Notes: a model not told the origin generated them from the sequence alone. 64,000 nucleotides of DNA from Paenibacillus graminis (GCF_000758705.1 NZ_CP009287.1:5270001-5334000), one strand, 5' to 3'; positions 17,411 through 27,635 are shown, numbered from the stretch's first letter. A program made the numbers and translations.

Positions 17411-18904
17411 TTAATGCTTCAATTTGTAATAGAGCTCATTCCAGCGGATTTCATTTTCTAATGATGCCATTGAGGTAGAAGAGTTAATAACCAGACATTC
17501 AATACCTACCATTCGTGCCCAATCTTGAAGCTGTTCACTCGTGACATGGAATGAAAAGCCAAAATGATGTGCTCCACCCGCTAGTATCCAGGTTTCTGCC
17601 GCTGTCGTCAACGAAGGTTCCGGTTGCCACAGTAAGCTGGCTACTGGCAGATGAGGCATCCGTTTTTCGTTCTGTACCGCATTCACTTCATTGACAATAA
17701 GACGGAATCGATCACCCATATCTACTACACTAGCATTAACCCCTTTGCCGCTTGCACCATTAAAAATAAGACGGGCAGGGTCACTCTTACCACCTACAAA
17801 CAGCGGGTGCACTTCAATTCTAGGTCTTTCAGCGGCAAGTGTAGGGCAAATTTCAAGCATATGTGAGCCGAGTACCAATTGATTACCATTTTGCATATGA
17901 TACGTGTAATCTTCCATAAAGGACGTACCTTTATTTTCAGCCATAACTTTCATCATCCGAACCAAAGCGGCCGTTTTCCAGTCTCCTTCAGCACCAAATC
18001 CATAGCCGGCAGCCATCAGACGCTGTGCAGCCAATCCAGGTAATTGTTTTAAGCCATGCAAATCCTGAAAGCTGGTTACAAACGCTGTATACCCACCGTC
18101 ACTTAAAAACTGTTTCAGGGCAATTTCCATCCTTGCCTGTTCACGAATCGCTTTCCGCTCAGCACTTTCAACACGACCATTTTCAGTAAAATCATATAAT
18201 TCGGAATACTCATCCATCAATTCCCGTACCTTGACGTCACTTACTTCTTGAACCAGTTCAGCTAAATCACCAGCCGGATAACCGTTAATGGTCCATCCGA
18301 ATTTGATTTGCCCTTCAACTTTATCTCCTTCAGTAACTGCAACATAGCGCATGTTATCACCAAATCTTGCTATTTTCATGGTTTGGCTCTCTGTGTAACC
18401 AGCCGCTGACTTCATCCACGCACCTATTTTTGTGCGGACCTCCACATCTTTCCAATGCCCGGCAATAATCTTTCTTGCAATACCTAAACGGGCACCAATA
18501 AAACCAAATTCACGGTCACCATGAGCCGCCTGATTCAAGTTCATAAAATCCATGTCAATACTATCCCAAGGGATTTCAACATTAAACTGGGTATGCAGAT
18601 GAAGCAATGGCTTACGCAATTGGGATAAACCAGAAATCCACATTTTAGCAGGAGAGAAGGTATGCATCCAGGTAATTATCCCTGCACAATGATCGCTGGA
18701 GTTTGCCTCAAGACATACTTGGCGAATCGCTTCCGGGGTAGTAACGACTTCTTTAAATTGTATAGAGTACGGAAGACTAGCTTCGTGGTTCAATTCAGTA
18801 ACCATTTTTTTGGAGTTACTTTCTACTTGGGACAAAATATCATCTCCGTACAATCCCTGACTTCCTGTCACAAACCAAAATACATAAGGTTTTGTTTTCA
18901 ACAT
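17411..18904 (-). CDS. araA: L-arabinose isomerase
   Basis: 497 aa, the normal family length. Converts L-arabinose to L-ribulose in the cytoplasm. Starts with KPYVFWFVTGSQGLYGDD as in characterised AraA proteins; conserved stretches include WMHTFSPAKMWI, QAAHGDREFGFI, GYGFGAEGDWKTAAL and SFMEDYTYHM, which carry the metal-binding glutamates and histidines. An in-frame ATG at 18919 lies inside the ribosome-binding site itself (TGGAGG), so ATG 18904, 8 bases after GGAGG, is the start. It stands apart (304-base gap) from the aldolase/kinase operon but reads in the same direction. No araD is present in the window. Confidence 0.95.
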   Translation of the reverse strand: MLKTKPYVFWFVTGSQGLYGDDILSQVESNSKKMVTELNHEASLPYSIQFKEVVTTPEAIRQVCLEANSSDHCAGIITWMHTFSPAKMWISGLSQLRKPLLHLHTQFNVEIPWDSIDMDFMNLNQAAHGDREFGFIGARLGIARKIIAGHWKDVEVRTKIGAWMKSAAGYTESQTMKIARFGDNMRYVAVTEGDKVEGQIKFGWTINGYPAGDLAELVQEVSDVKVRELMDEYSELYDFTENGRVESAERKAIREQARMEIALKQFLSDGGYTAFVTSFQDLHGLKQLPGLAAQRLMAAGYGFGAEGDWKTAALVRMMKVMAENKGTSFMEDYTYHMQNGNQLVLGSHMLEICPTLAAERPRIEVHPLFVGGKSDPARLIFNGASGKGVNASVVDMGDRFRLIVNEVNAVQNEKRMPHLPVASLLWQPEPSLTTAAETWILAGGAHHFGFSFHVTSEQLQDWARMVGIECLVINSSTSMASLENEIRWNELYYKLKH

Positions 18905-19208
18905 ATTATTATCCTCCATTTATATAGTTAAATTAGATTCAAGTCCATATGAATGATAAATCTGGGTTTTAGCATAGTTCCCGAATTTGCATAATGTTCT
19001 TCTGACCTTTCAGCAATTCGAAGATTCTATCCCTAGTAAGATTGCCCTCACCATTCTCCACTGCATTAACCTCAAAATTTCTTTAGATCCCAGTTTATTT
19101 CAACAGAAAACCCTTTGAGAAAAATTTAAACCGGGATCAAACCAAGGTCCTTCAAGAGGTTCTTGAAATGCTTGATTGCAAGTATAATTTCGAGTTATCC
19201 CTTTATGT
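18905..19208. other. Intergenic region upstream of araA
   Basis: About 300 bases. A minus-strand frame around 18965-19070 (EVNAVENGEGNLTRDRIFEL then LKGQKNIMQI) is protein-like and could be a leftover gene fragment, but it lacks a start and a recognisable family. The araA promoter must lie here; no convincing -35/-10 pair or shared operator copy was seen. Confidence 0.35.
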
Positions 19209-20069
19209 CTAGGATATGTCGGCGCTAGTGTTGTAAAAAATCTTCATTGCTTTTTCAATATCAACTTTCATAGCATATGTTGCAGCGACAGATACGTTAT
19301 GGAAGAAGTTTTCTTGAGTATCTCCGAGTAATTTTTCTACTCCTTGAACGCCTGCTCTAGCCATATAAGAATAATAATTAATCTTACGAATTCCTTTGTC
19401 GATTGAAGTAATATAGTCTTCCGGACTTACTCCGGAACCGCCATGCATTACTAGCGGTATGTTTACCAAATTCCGGATTTTCTCAATTCTGTCGAAATCC
19501 AGTTTGGGTTTTGCTTTATAAAATCCATGTGCAGTTCCAAAGATCGCAGCCAATGCATCAATCCCGGTTTCCTTCACGAATTTATCTGCCAAGTCCGGAT
19601 CGGTATAGACGCTATCCATAGACGGAGCAGGCTCACTTCCTCCTGACTCACGGCTTCCTAGAACACCTATCTCCGCTTCAACGCTCGCCCCATGTTTTTT
19701 TGCTAATTTAACCGCTTCAACTGTGTTTTTTACGTTCTCTTCGTAGCTTAAGAGTGAACCGTCGTACATTATAGAAGTAAAACCAAGTTCCAACGCTTTT
19801 TCTACATACTCCAGAGTTTCACCATGATCCAAGTGAACACATACAGGGATCTTGGCATTCTTCGCAAATTGCAGCATAACGGGACCAATGTAATCAAGCG
19901 GCATAATGTTTTCATGTAACTGAGCGTGACTGATAATTACCGGAACGTTTAATTTTTCAGCAGTTTCAATCACAGCTATGATGCTTTCCAAATTAGGCGT
20001 ATTAAATGCACCGACAGCATAGTTATGCTTATCGGCTAACTCTAAAATTTCTTTCAAGGTAACTAACAT
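19209..20069 (-). CDS. Class II (metal-dependent) ketose-phosphate aldolase
   Basis: 286 aa, matching the FbaA/GatY/KbaY family length. Zinc-binding and active-site motifs are present: VCVHLDHGETLEYVEKA (His pair region), ASVEAEIGVLG (Glu), AIFGTAHGFYKAKPKLDF and LVMHGGSGVSPEDY. It cleaves a ketose phosphate into dihydroxyacetone phosphate and an aldehyde; which ketose cannot be read from sequence. Its ATG overlaps the end of the DUF4432 gene by 7 bases and the kinase lies upstream, so the natural substrate is probably the phosphorylated product of that kinase rather than fructose bisphosphate. Confidence 0.88.
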   Translation of the reverse strand: MLVTLKEILELADKHNYAVGAFNTPNLESIIAVIETAEKLNVPVIISHAQLHENIMPLDYIGPVMLQFAKNAKIPVCVHLDHGETLEYVEKALELGFTSIMYDGSLLSYEENVKNTVEAVKLAKKHGASVEAEIGVLGSRESGGSEPAPSMDSVYTDPDLADKFVKETGIDALAAIFGTAHGFYKAKPKLDFDRIEKIRNLVNIPLVMHGGSGVSPEDYITSIDKGIRKINYYSYMARAGVQGVEKLLGDTQENFFHNVSVAATYAMKVDIEKAMKIFYNTSADIS

Positions 20070-21073
20070 TTTATTTCCCCCTTTTTAATTTCCCAAGCTT
20101 CGTGTCCTTCGATCATTCCAATTTCAACTTGGTAAGTCATCGTTTCTCCTGGATTTATGAATTTAAGTGTATTGTCTTTTCGCATAACATCTCTTCCGTC
20201 GGGGTGACAATTACCCGGTTCTAACCCCAGCACATAGTCTTTATAGCCAAGCATTTTCCACTCTGTAAAGTAATTCAACGTACTAGTATCAAAAGCTATA
20301 TACAGTCCCTTCTGGATTGACGGATTATATATTGTTGCTAATCCAATGTTATTATCAAACCGGTGATAATAACATTGCTCTTCGAAATTTCGTTGAGGCT
20401 CTAAAATTTGGTTCCAACGTTCAATATCATGCTCAGCATTCACGTTTCTTGCTGCTATGTGATCAGAAGGAATAATCAGCTCGGCATGTTCGCTGAGCAA
20501 CGGATATCCGATGTTCATGTGATACAAAATCATAAGCGGGTCCACGCGGTCCCCCCTATTTTCAATTCGATCTACGATTCTGATAACATTTTCCCGTTTT
20601 GAGCAGATGATCGTTCTGTGCATCATCAGTTTTTCCGCAAAAATTCCCATGAGGTTAATTACTGCATGAATTTCAATTTGCTCATCATTCTGAGTATGGT
20701 AAACTTGTTCCGCTGGTGTATTGCTAACAGTTCCGTGCAGAGACAGTTTCTGACCATTATCTTCACAAGGGCTTCCCACAGCATTTATCCCGCAGGTCGT
20801 CAAAAATCCTGCGGTAAAAGATTTTAAAAAACCTGCTTCTTTATCGTCGTAATATGCTGGTGCAACATATCCACTTGGGGAGATATAGGCAAAATTATCT
20901 CCTTTAAAAAACAATCTGGATATATCTGCAGCTCTATCAACTGAAACAGTGAAATGAAGGCCCTGGCCATTCCGCACTTCCAGCAATCGCATTCCATCGC
21001 CCTTGCCTCCAACCAGCCGATGCTCCTCGACACCGCTGCACTGGGAGGAATGCCCGATATATTTATTAATCAT
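20063..21073 (-). CDS. DUF4432 aldose 1-epimerase-like protein
   Basis: 336 aa from ATG 21073 (after GGGGTG). Galactose-mutarotase-like beta-sandwich; the family pattern shows in GKGDGMRLLEVRNGQGLHFT then VSVDRAADISRLFFKG, and the conserved histidine-containing LSLHGTVSNTPAEQV. Members sit in sugar-catabolic operons and probably equilibrate sugar anomers or epimers. A longer form starting at 21109 (AGGAG 3 bases upstream) is possible. It is between kinase and aldolase in one operon. Confidence 0.82.
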   Translation of the reverse strand: MINKYIGHSSQCSGVEEHRLVGGKGDGMRLLEVRNGQGLHFTVSVDRAADISRLFFKGDNFAYISPSGYVAPAYYDDKEAGFLKSFTAGFLTTCGINAVGSPCEDNGQKLSLHGTVSNTPAEQVYHTQNDEQIEIHAVINLMGIFAEKLMMHRTIICSKRENVIRIVDRIENRGDRVDPLMILYHMNIGYPLLSEHAELIIPSDHIAARNVNAEHDIERWNQILEPQRNFEEQCYYHRFDNNIGLATIYNPSIQKGLYIAFDTSTLNYFTEWKMLGYKDYVLGLEPGNCHPDGRDVMRKDNTLKFINPGETMTYQVEIGMIEGHEAWEIKKGEIKC

Positions 21074-21115
21074 CTGGACTTTCACCCCTTTATTAGTTCG
21101 ACACTTCATTTTCTC

Positions 21116-22609
21116 CTATTCCATTGCTAGTACTTCTTTGGCAGCTTCGTAACATTTTTTATATCTGCGATACCACTTCGCATATTGTCTGTGTTTTTCT
21201 AGATCAGGGTAATAAGTCTGTTTAATCTTGATAAATACCTGCTCGGCTTCCTCAATGGATGTATATATTTCGCAAGCCACCCCTGCTAGCATAATGCACC
21301 CTAAAGTACCTGATTGGTCCGCTCCCAATGAAAGGACAGGTTTGTTAAGAATATCAGCTTTCATTTGTAGCCATATATCCGAATTGGCCCCGCCACCTGT
21401 TGCACGCAATGCTTGAATATGAATACCCGCTTCAGCTAGCCGTTCGATGTTCAGTGCCATTTCAAAGGTTACACCTTCCATAAGGGCTTGGTAGATTTCC
21501 CACCGATTTGTTTCTGTGGTCATGCCAAAAATAGCGCCTCTTGATTCAGGATCCATGTAAGGCGTGGCTGCTCCTGAGAAATGTGGCAACACCAGCAGTC
21601 CTGATGGTTTAGAAGCATCAAGCTGCCCATTAAAAAAGTTATAAGGGTTTATTCCCAGTTCTTTTGCTGTATCCGCTTCCAAAGGAGCAAGTTTATCACG
21701 GTACCATTTGAGCAAAGCTCCGCCGGTAAACGAAAAAGCGTACGTTACATACTGACGGTCTACAAATGGAACTATCGCGTAACTTCCTTTATAAAGCGAC
21801 TGCCGGCTAATCTCCGCGCCAAAAACGGGAGTGATGCATTCAACAGTTCCTGTACCATCAACTGCCATTCCCGGTTTCCGTACACCTGTCCCTATAGCTG
21901 CTGCCACTTGATCATGACACCCTGAAACGATAATAGCTTGATCGAATACCCCTATCTCTTGCGCCAACTCTGTGCGTATTTTACCTGCTTTGCTACCTAT
22001 TGGTACGGTTTCAGGAAATAAACTCCGATCAATTTCCGCAAACTGCAGGATCGACTCATTCCATTCCAGCGAATTGATATCAAAAGCCATCGTTCTGCTT
22101 GCAAGCGAATAATCCATTTGCCGAATGCCGCTAAGCTTATATACGATGTAGTCTCCAAATAGGCAAATCTTCTTGCATTTCTCAAACAGCTCAGGCTGAT
22201 TTTCTTTATGAAACATAATTTTGGAAATGCTGTACATGGGGCTGGGGTTTAACCCTGTTATCTGAGCTAGTTGTTTTTTGCCAAACTGCTCTAACAATCG
22301 TTCACATTGCTCATGGCCTTTATGGTTTGTATATAGCAGGGAAAAGGTTAATGGATCATCATTGCTATCAAGTAGTATAGCAGCCTCTCCAAAAGACGTA
22401 ACACCTATTGCCATAATGGATTCAATGCCTTGGGCTGCTTCTTGTAATACAATTTTTGTTTGCTGCCAAACGAGTTCTGGATCCAAAGAATGTTCTTCTT
22501 TTAAACTGGTATCATATTCACGATAGGCTTCACTGAGAAAATTACCAAATCTATCGTATACAGTACATTTACATCCGGTTGTACCAATATCGATTCCAGC
22601 TATTGCCAT
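21116..22609 (-). CDS. FGGY-family carbohydrate kinase
   Basis: 497 aa. Phosphate-binding motif AIAGIDIGTTGCKCTVYD at the start, substrate-domain motifs SGCHDQVAAAIGTG and VDGTGTVECI, and C-terminal ATP-binding LRATGGGANSDIWLQMKADI. It phosphorylates a sugar or polyol; xylulose, ribulose and gluconate kinases all belong here. With L-arabinose isomerase nearby, L-ribulose is a reasonable guess. The GTG at 22618 is part of the Shine-Dalgarno sequence AGGAGGTGA, so ATG 22609 is chosen. First gene of the kinase-epimerase-aldolase operon, divergent from the PocR/AraC regulator. Confidence 0.88.
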   Translation of the reverse strand: MAIAGIDIGTTGCKCTVYDRFGNFLSEAYREYDTSLKEEHSLDPELVWQQTKIVLQEAAQGIESIMAIGVTSFGEAAILLDSNDDPLTFSLLYTNHKGHEQCERLLEQFGKKQLAQITGLNPSPMYSISKIMFHKENQPELFEKCKKICLFGDYIVYKLSGIRQMDYSLASRTMAFDINSLEWNESILQFAEIDRSLFPETVPIGSKAGKIRTELAQEIGVFDQAIIVSGCHDQVAAAIGTGVRKPGMAVDGTGTVECITPVFGAEISRQSLYKGSYAIVPFVDRQYVTYAFSFTGGALLKWYRDKLAPLEADTAKELGINPYNFFNGQLDASKPSGLLVLPHFSGAATPYMDPESRGAIFGMTTETNRWEIYQALMEGVTFEMALNIERLAEAGIHIQALRATGGGANSDIWLQMKADILNKPVLSLGADQSGTLGCIMLAGVACEIYTSIEEAEQVFIKIKQTYYPDLEKHRQYAKWYRRYKKCYEAAKEVLAME

Positions 22610-22733
22610 AGAGGTCACCTCCTCTAAGTAGTATTTTTGATTTTGCTACGCATTGATCTTATCACTTACGAAATGTATGATTATAGTAACTATTGATCAA
22701 AAAAATAGTAATTTTGTTCTTCGGAGGTACAGT

Positions 22734-23576
22734 ATGGGATTGCTATTTAATCTAATTGATTTGAAAGAACTGCTGCGCAATTTTTACACACTAACTAACA
22801 TTCGTACAGTAATCTTCGATGAGTTTTTTCATGAATTAGCCGCCTACCCTACTCGCCATTCATCTTACTGTCATCTCATTCGTAGCGATCCACGTGCTGA
22901 ATCGACTTGTATCCGGTGTGATCAGGAAGCTTGCATTCAATGCAAAACACAACAAAGTTTATACACCTATCAATGTCATGCCGGGTTAACAGAAACCGTG
23001 GTACCGATTAAAGCCGAGGCTCATGTTATCGGCTACATCATGTTCGGCCAAGTTCTACAAACTGAATCACGTGAACAATTGTGGAGTGAGATAAGTAAAG
23101 AATTAAGCTCATATAATCTTGATCTAGAAGCCCTTCATCAAGTTTTCATGAAAAAAAGATATATCTCCAAGGAAGTCATTAATGCGTATGCCAAAACGAT
23201 GGAGATGAGTGCAAGCTACCTTTATTTATCCAGAAAATTAGTACTGAAAAAGGATTCCCTAGCCCAAAAGATTGATAATTATATCTCCACACATATTCGC
23301 GATGATCTTTCGGTACCTACTCTTTGCAAGTTTTTGGGTATTAGTAAATCACATCTTTATAAGCTCTCGCAACAAAGTTTCGGCATGGGAATAGCCGAAC
23401 ATATCCGCAGCATACGTATCCATCAGGCTAAACAGCTTTTAGGTGATACAGATGCGCATATTTATGAGATAGCAGAACAAGTGGGTATACCCGATTATAA
23501 CTACTTTACCAAGACATTTAAGCGAGAAACCGGAGTTCTTCCAACTGCCTATAGGAAGGAAAGTTCTCTCCGGTAG
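22734..23576 (+). CDS. PocR-domain AraC-family transcriptional regulator
   Basis: 280 aa from ATG 22734, placed 5 bases after CGGAGGT; the longer frame to 22653 has no such site. Residues 1-~160 match the PocR ligand-binding domain, with the cysteine set ESTCIRCDQEACIQCK and YQCHAGLTETVVPI. The C-terminus holds an AraC double HTH (LSVPTLCKFLGISKSHLYKL; EIAEQVGIPDYNYFTKTFKR). Divergent from the kinase operon across ~125 bases, which probably contains its operator. It likely activates that operon in response to a small metabolite. Confidence 0.88.
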   Translation: MGLLFNLIDLKELLRNFYTLTNIRTVIFDEFFHELAAYPTRHSSYCHLIRSDPRAESTCIRCDQEACIQCKTQQSLYTYQCHAGLTETVVPIKAEAHVIGYIMFGQVLQTESREQLWSEISKELSSYNLDLEALHQVFMKKRYISKEVINAYAKTMEMSASYLYLSRKLVLKKDSLAQKIDNYISTHIRDDLSVPTLCKFLGISKSHLYKLSQQSFGMGIAEHIRSIRIHQAKQLLGDTDAHIYEIAEQVGIPDYNYFTKTFKRETGVLPTAYRKESSLR

Positions 23577-23594
23577 AATAAAATTTCCGAGTAA

Positions 23595-23635
23595 AAACAG
23601 GAGCAAACTTTTGTTTCCCTTCTTTACTCCTGTTT
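23595..23635. terminator. Bidirectional terminator-like hairpin
   Basis: AAACAGGAG and CTCCTGTTT, 23-base loop that itself can pair partly, between the convergent regulator and rhamnosidase genes. T-rich only in part. Confidence 0.5.
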
Positions 23636-23709
23636 ATATTTGGATACTTGAGCAACGATTATAGAACCGGTCTCTTTAATACTCGAACGCATTTTATGGG
23701 GAGGGAAAT

Positions 23710-26376
23710 TTAAATTTGATTAATAGAAAACGAAAAAAGATATCTTCCGGACCCTACCAGCAGTTTTTGCCCTTGAGTAATTTGTTCTACACCGTAAAGC
23801 CCCGATACCTGATCCGGTTGTACTCCGTTCTCTAAAATCCGCTTTGGCCAGCTGCTCGGAATAATGATTTCTGCCGTTGTATTTGCTGGAATTACAACAT
23901 CCAATTCCGCCGAACCATCCTGCTGTACCCTCCAAGCTGATCGGATTGTTCCGTACACAGATTCCAATGAAGTCTCTATCCAGGTAAAATGCTTGCCTAT
24001 TTGCGGCTTAATCTGTATTCTCTTATAACCCGGTTCCAGTAATTCAATTCCACCAGCCACACGGTACAGCCAATCTCCGATGGCACCATAAGCATAATGA
24101 TTAAAAGAGTTCATACCATCGCTCCAGAAGGAGCCGTCCTGCTTGATCCCATCCCAGTGCTCCCAGATCGTGGTTGCTCCTTGGAGCACTGAGTATAGCC
24201 AGGAAGGGTATTCCTTCTGCAGCACCAGCTCGTATGCTAAGTCTGTATAACCGAAACGTGATAGAACAAGACAAAGATAAGGCGTACCTACAAACCCGGT
24301 TGTCAGGTGGATTCCATTCTCTTTCACATGATCGGCCAGCATCCCAGCCGTGCGGAGACGGTCCCTCTCCTCCAGAAGATCAAACATGAGTGCTACTGAA
24401 TATGCCGTTTGTGTTGGCGAGGCGACCCGCCCACCAGGGGTTACGAATTCCTTACGAAAAGCACGGATTATTTCCTGGTGCAGCCGGTGATACTTCTCCG
24501 CATCCTCCGCTTTCCCGATCACTGCCGCAGTCTTTGCCAGGAGCTCCGTCGAATATGCATAGTATGCAGTGGCTATCAGATCCTTTGGTGTTGCCCCAAT
24601 GTAGCTGTTCTCTTTGGCATCCAGCCCCAGCCAATCCCCGAAGTGGAATCCCGTATTCCATAGGAATTCGTCTTCTCCTTGTGAGCGGATATACTCAACC
24701 CACGCCCTCATGCTTGGATATTGCGTACGAAGTACCCGTATGTCACCATAGCATTGATACAGCGTCCATGGACAAATAACTGCAGCATCTCCCCAAGCAG
24801 ATGAACCATATCCTGCTGCAGGAACATCGGGAATGACATGCGGAACTCTTCCGTCAGCTTCCTGATCCGCAGCTAAATCCTTTAACCATTTTTCAAACAA
24901 GGGTACTACGTTCATATTGAAAGCAGCCGTGCGGATAAAGACCTGCGCATCCCCCGTCCAGCCCAATCTCTCATCGCGCTGTGGACAGTCTGTCGGAATA
25001 TCCAAAAAGTTACCCTTCTGCCCCCATACAATATTGTGCTGCAGCTGATTCACCAGTTCATCCGAACAGCTGAAACTGCCTGTCGGCAACAAATCCGTAT
25101 GAATCACGCAGCCGGTGAAATCCTTCAACAATGGAGTTTTCGGTAAGCCCTCGACTTTTACATAACGGAAGCCTTGGAAAGAGAGATATGGCTCATATCC
25201 TTCTTCACCGCCGCCACGGCAAGTATACGTTATGGCTTGCTTAGCAGAACGCAAATTTTCGGAATAGAAATTCCCGTCCTTGTCCAGCACCTCAGCATGT
25301 TGCAAAATAACTACTGCTCCAGCTTCAGCTGTCACTTTAAACCGTACCCATCCGACCATATTCTGCCCCATGTCCAGTACAGTTTCGCCTTTTGGCGTAT
25401 TGATGACGGCGACGGGCTTAATGGTGTCGATGATCCTTGTTGGTTCATTCTCCTGGGCGACCAATGTTGTAGCCGGAGGACTTGTGACCGCCGCCTTGGT
25501 CCATTCCTGATCCGCATAACCGTAATGGGACCATCCGTTCAGCTCAAGTCTTGCATCATACGTTTCGCCATGGTACAACTCCGACATCAGCAGCGGGCCA
25601 GTTGAGACACGCCAGTTTTCATCTGAAATAATGATTTGTTCAGACCCATCAGACAACGTGAGATGTAATTGTATGAGCAATGCTCGCGTTTTCCCATAAA
25701 AATCCTTTTTTCCTTCCCATGCCAAATATCCCTTGTACCACCCGTTTCCTACAATACAGCCAAGCGCGTTTTCTCCGGCAGTTATCAAAGAAGTTACTTC
25801 ATAGGTCTGATACTGGAGGCGTTTGTCATAGCTGGTCCAGCCGGGGTTGAACAGTGTATCGTCGGCCGGTGAGCCGTTTACATACAACCTGTACAGCCCT
25901 AAGGATGTTGCATAGATCCGTGCTGATACTACATCATCTGGAACTGTAAATTCTGTTCGAAAATAATCACATGGCTCATTCTCGTCTTTAAGGATGCCGG
26001 AAGATGTCTCAATCCAATGCGCCTGCCAGTCATTTTCCGTTAAGAAGGCCGTTTCCCAGTACGCCGGTTCACTCCACGTTGGTGGATTACCTAGATTGTC
26101 CCATACCCGAACTCTAAAATAATAACGGGTACACGACTTCAAGGCAGGACCTTGGTATTCAACATGTACACTGTGATCGGACTCTTCTCTCCCTGAGTCC
26201 CATACAACTTGGACTGTAAAATCTGGAGCATATGCCACTTGAACTTGATAGGCGGACTGGATAAAACCCCTGGTTTCAGTGCTGATGAGCCAGCTAAGCC
26301 GGGGATGGGGATCGTCGATCCCCACAGGATTGCTTTTATAATTTACTTTAAGATCTACTACGCTAAAGCTAAGCAC
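23710..26376 (-). CDS. GH78 alpha-L-rhamnosidase
   Basis: 888 aa, full length. N-terminal Fn3-like and jelly-roll domains (HPRLSWLISTETRGFIQSAY; GLYRLYVNGSPADDTLFNPG) precede the (alpha/alpha)6 barrel, where DCPQRDERLGWTGDAQVF carries conserved acidic residues and GATTIWEHWDGI the later glutamate. It releases terminal L-rhamnose from pectic, flavonoid or saponin glycosides. No signal peptide, so it acts in the cytoplasm. GTG start after AGGAG. The cupin/AraC regulator upstream may control it, though an IS relic separates them. Confidence 0.93.
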   Translation of the reverse strand: MLSFSVVDLKVNYKSNPVGIDDPHPRLSWLISTETRGFIQSAYQVQVAYAPDFTVQVVWDSGREESDHSVHVEYQGPALKSCTRYYFRVRVWDNLGNPPTWSEPAYWETAFLTENDWQAHWIETSSGILKDENEPCDYFRTEFTVPDDVVSARIYATSLGLYRLYVNGSPADDTLFNPGWTSYDKRLQYQTYEVTSLITAGENALGCIVGNGWYKGYLAWEGKKDFYGKTRALLIQLHLTLSDGSEQIIISDENWRVSTGPLLMSELYHGETYDARLELNGWSHYGYADQEWTKAAVTSPPATTLVAQENEPTRIIDTIKPVAVINTPKGETVLDMGQNMVGWVRFKVTAEAGAVVILQHAEVLDKDGNFYSENLRSAKQAITYTCRGGGEEGYEPYLSFQGFRYVKVEGLPKTPLLKDFTGCVIHTDLLPTGSFSCSDELVNQLQHNIVWGQKGNFLDIPTDCPQRDERLGWTGDAQVFIRTAAFNMNVVPLFEKWLKDLAADQEADGRVPHVIPDVPAAGYGSSAWGDAAVICPWTLYQCYGDIRVLRTQYPSMRAWVEYIRSQGEDEFLWNTGFHFGDWLGLDAKENSYIGATPKDLIATAYYAYSTELLAKTAAVIGKAEDAEKYHRLHQEIIRAFRKEFVTPGGRVASPTQTAYSVALMFDLLEERDRLRTAGMLADHVKENGIHLTTGFVGTPYLCLVLSRFGYTDLAYELVLQKEYPSWLYSVLQGATTIWEHWDGIKQDGSFWSDGMNSFNHYAYGAIGDWLYRVAGGIELLEPGYKRIQIKPQIGKHFTWIETSLESVYGTIRSAWRVQQDGSAELDVVIPANTTAEIIIPSSWPKRILENGVQPDQVSGLYGVEQITQGQKLLVGSGRYLFSFSINQI

Positions 26377-27048
26377 CGCTATCGCTCCTCTCCGAATACA
26401 TTTCTTGGCCCTGCCAGTTTAGAAGCCTGAATATGATCTTCTCTGGTATACTACGTCTATTGTAGGGGGAGAATACAATCGTTATGGGGGACAATTCCGA
26501 CATTTTAATAGGTCGATTTAGACATTTCATCTAGACTTTCAGGGATTGTTCTCGTACTTTTAAATTCAATCTGAATCACTAGCGTTGCATAAACCTTAAA
26601 TCCAATATCGACTGAAAATTAAACAAAGTGCAGAGGCTGTTACCGTACTGATGAGGATGTTGGAGTTAGTCATACCGAAATCCTGAAAAAATCGCGTATC
26701 CCATTTGGATAACGCGATTTTATGTCCAATGATTTTAATCGGACAGGTGTGAAGAACATGAGGAATGTATGCGAGATGCTGCCTCTGCCGGGGCTGCTGG
26801 CGGAAACGGCGGGGGTTGTCGTTGACGTTCCCTAGCGCAGCTTGTTGACGAGCGAGAGATCGGAGCAGAAGATGATACTGCCAGCTCTGGGAGTAGATAT
26901 TCTATCTTTATAGGAACAGCGGCTTGCATCATTGCGAAGGGCTGTCTCACAAGGCTGAATTCCTTGGGGGACAGCTCTTTATCGCTGTTCAACAGAAGTG
27001 TAGATGGACGCGTTATAAAATGAAAGCATTTTTATTCTGGTTTATTCA
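26377..27048. other. Intergenic region with no intact gene
   Basis: About 670 bases. Contains a strong hairpin at 26688-26721; the rest is GC-richer with no frame that resembles a protein. The right half may be further worn sequence of the adjoining IS relic. The rhamnosidase promoter must be near 26400-26480, but no clear box was identified. Confidence 0.5.
26688..26721. terminator. Hairpin with AAAATCGCG stem
   Basis: AAAATCGCG-TATCC pairs with GGATA-CGCGATTTT with a single bulged A, flanked by A and T runs, so it could terminate from either side. Confidence 0.65.
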
Positions 27049-27470
27049 ATGTACAATGAAACCTATGTAGCTTCGAGGGAAAGAAATAATGATTGGGCTA
27101 AGGGCGGCATCATGTTCGTAACACGTTTGAAAAGCAATGCGCACATTGAACCGCTAGAAGAATATATTGTCCCTATGGGAGTGTGGTCTCCGCCGATTGC
27201 GAGTCAGAATCGGCTCGCAACAGAAGAAAATGATGCATCCGCTCCGGATGATCGAGACGCAAAATTCTGAGGGTAATCAGCTCTCCCTGGTTACGAATCG
27301 CTTCTATCTGAATAAGTGAAAAATAACGCAGTCGCTGGGCAATTGAAATGTTCTTTAAGTGGATCAAGCAGCACTTGCAGATCAAGCATTTCTATGGCAC
27401 AAGCGAGCAAACGGTGACCAACCAGATATGTATTGCTCTTATTGCATTTTGCTTGCTAATGTATTTTGTT
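27049..27470 (+). pseudogene. Degraded IS4-family transposase
   Basis: Separate frames give WAKGGIMFVTRLKSNAHIEP, then LRMIETQNSEGNQLSLVTNR, then AIEMFFKWIKQHLQIKHFYG and TSEQTVTNQ, the order found in the C-terminal half of IS4-type DDE transposases (the last block follows the catalytic glutamate). Stops and frameshifts break it, and no terminal inverted repeats were found. A dead insertion-sequence relic between rhamnosidase and regulator. Confidence 0.8.
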
Positions 27471-27635
27471 GACATTTTTACTAATAATCCAAATAGAAAA
27501 CATCCTTTAAGAGATGTTCACCCTTTTTCATTTTTCACTTCAAAAAGTTGTTTTCTGAAAATTCATTCAGTTCAATTGATGATCTTTTATGTAACGCTAG
27601 TGAATTTGAATAGAATATAAGGAAGGGATTTATAC

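Noticed and set aside
24390..24779. 129-aa plus-strand frame within the rhamnosidase gene
   Set aside because: Antisense to a full-length GH78 gene with intact motifs.
26735..26992. 85-aa minus-strand open frame (Ser/Pro-rich)
   Set aside because: No ribosome-binding site, low-complexity composition and no family resemblance; probably chance in a GC-richer stretch.
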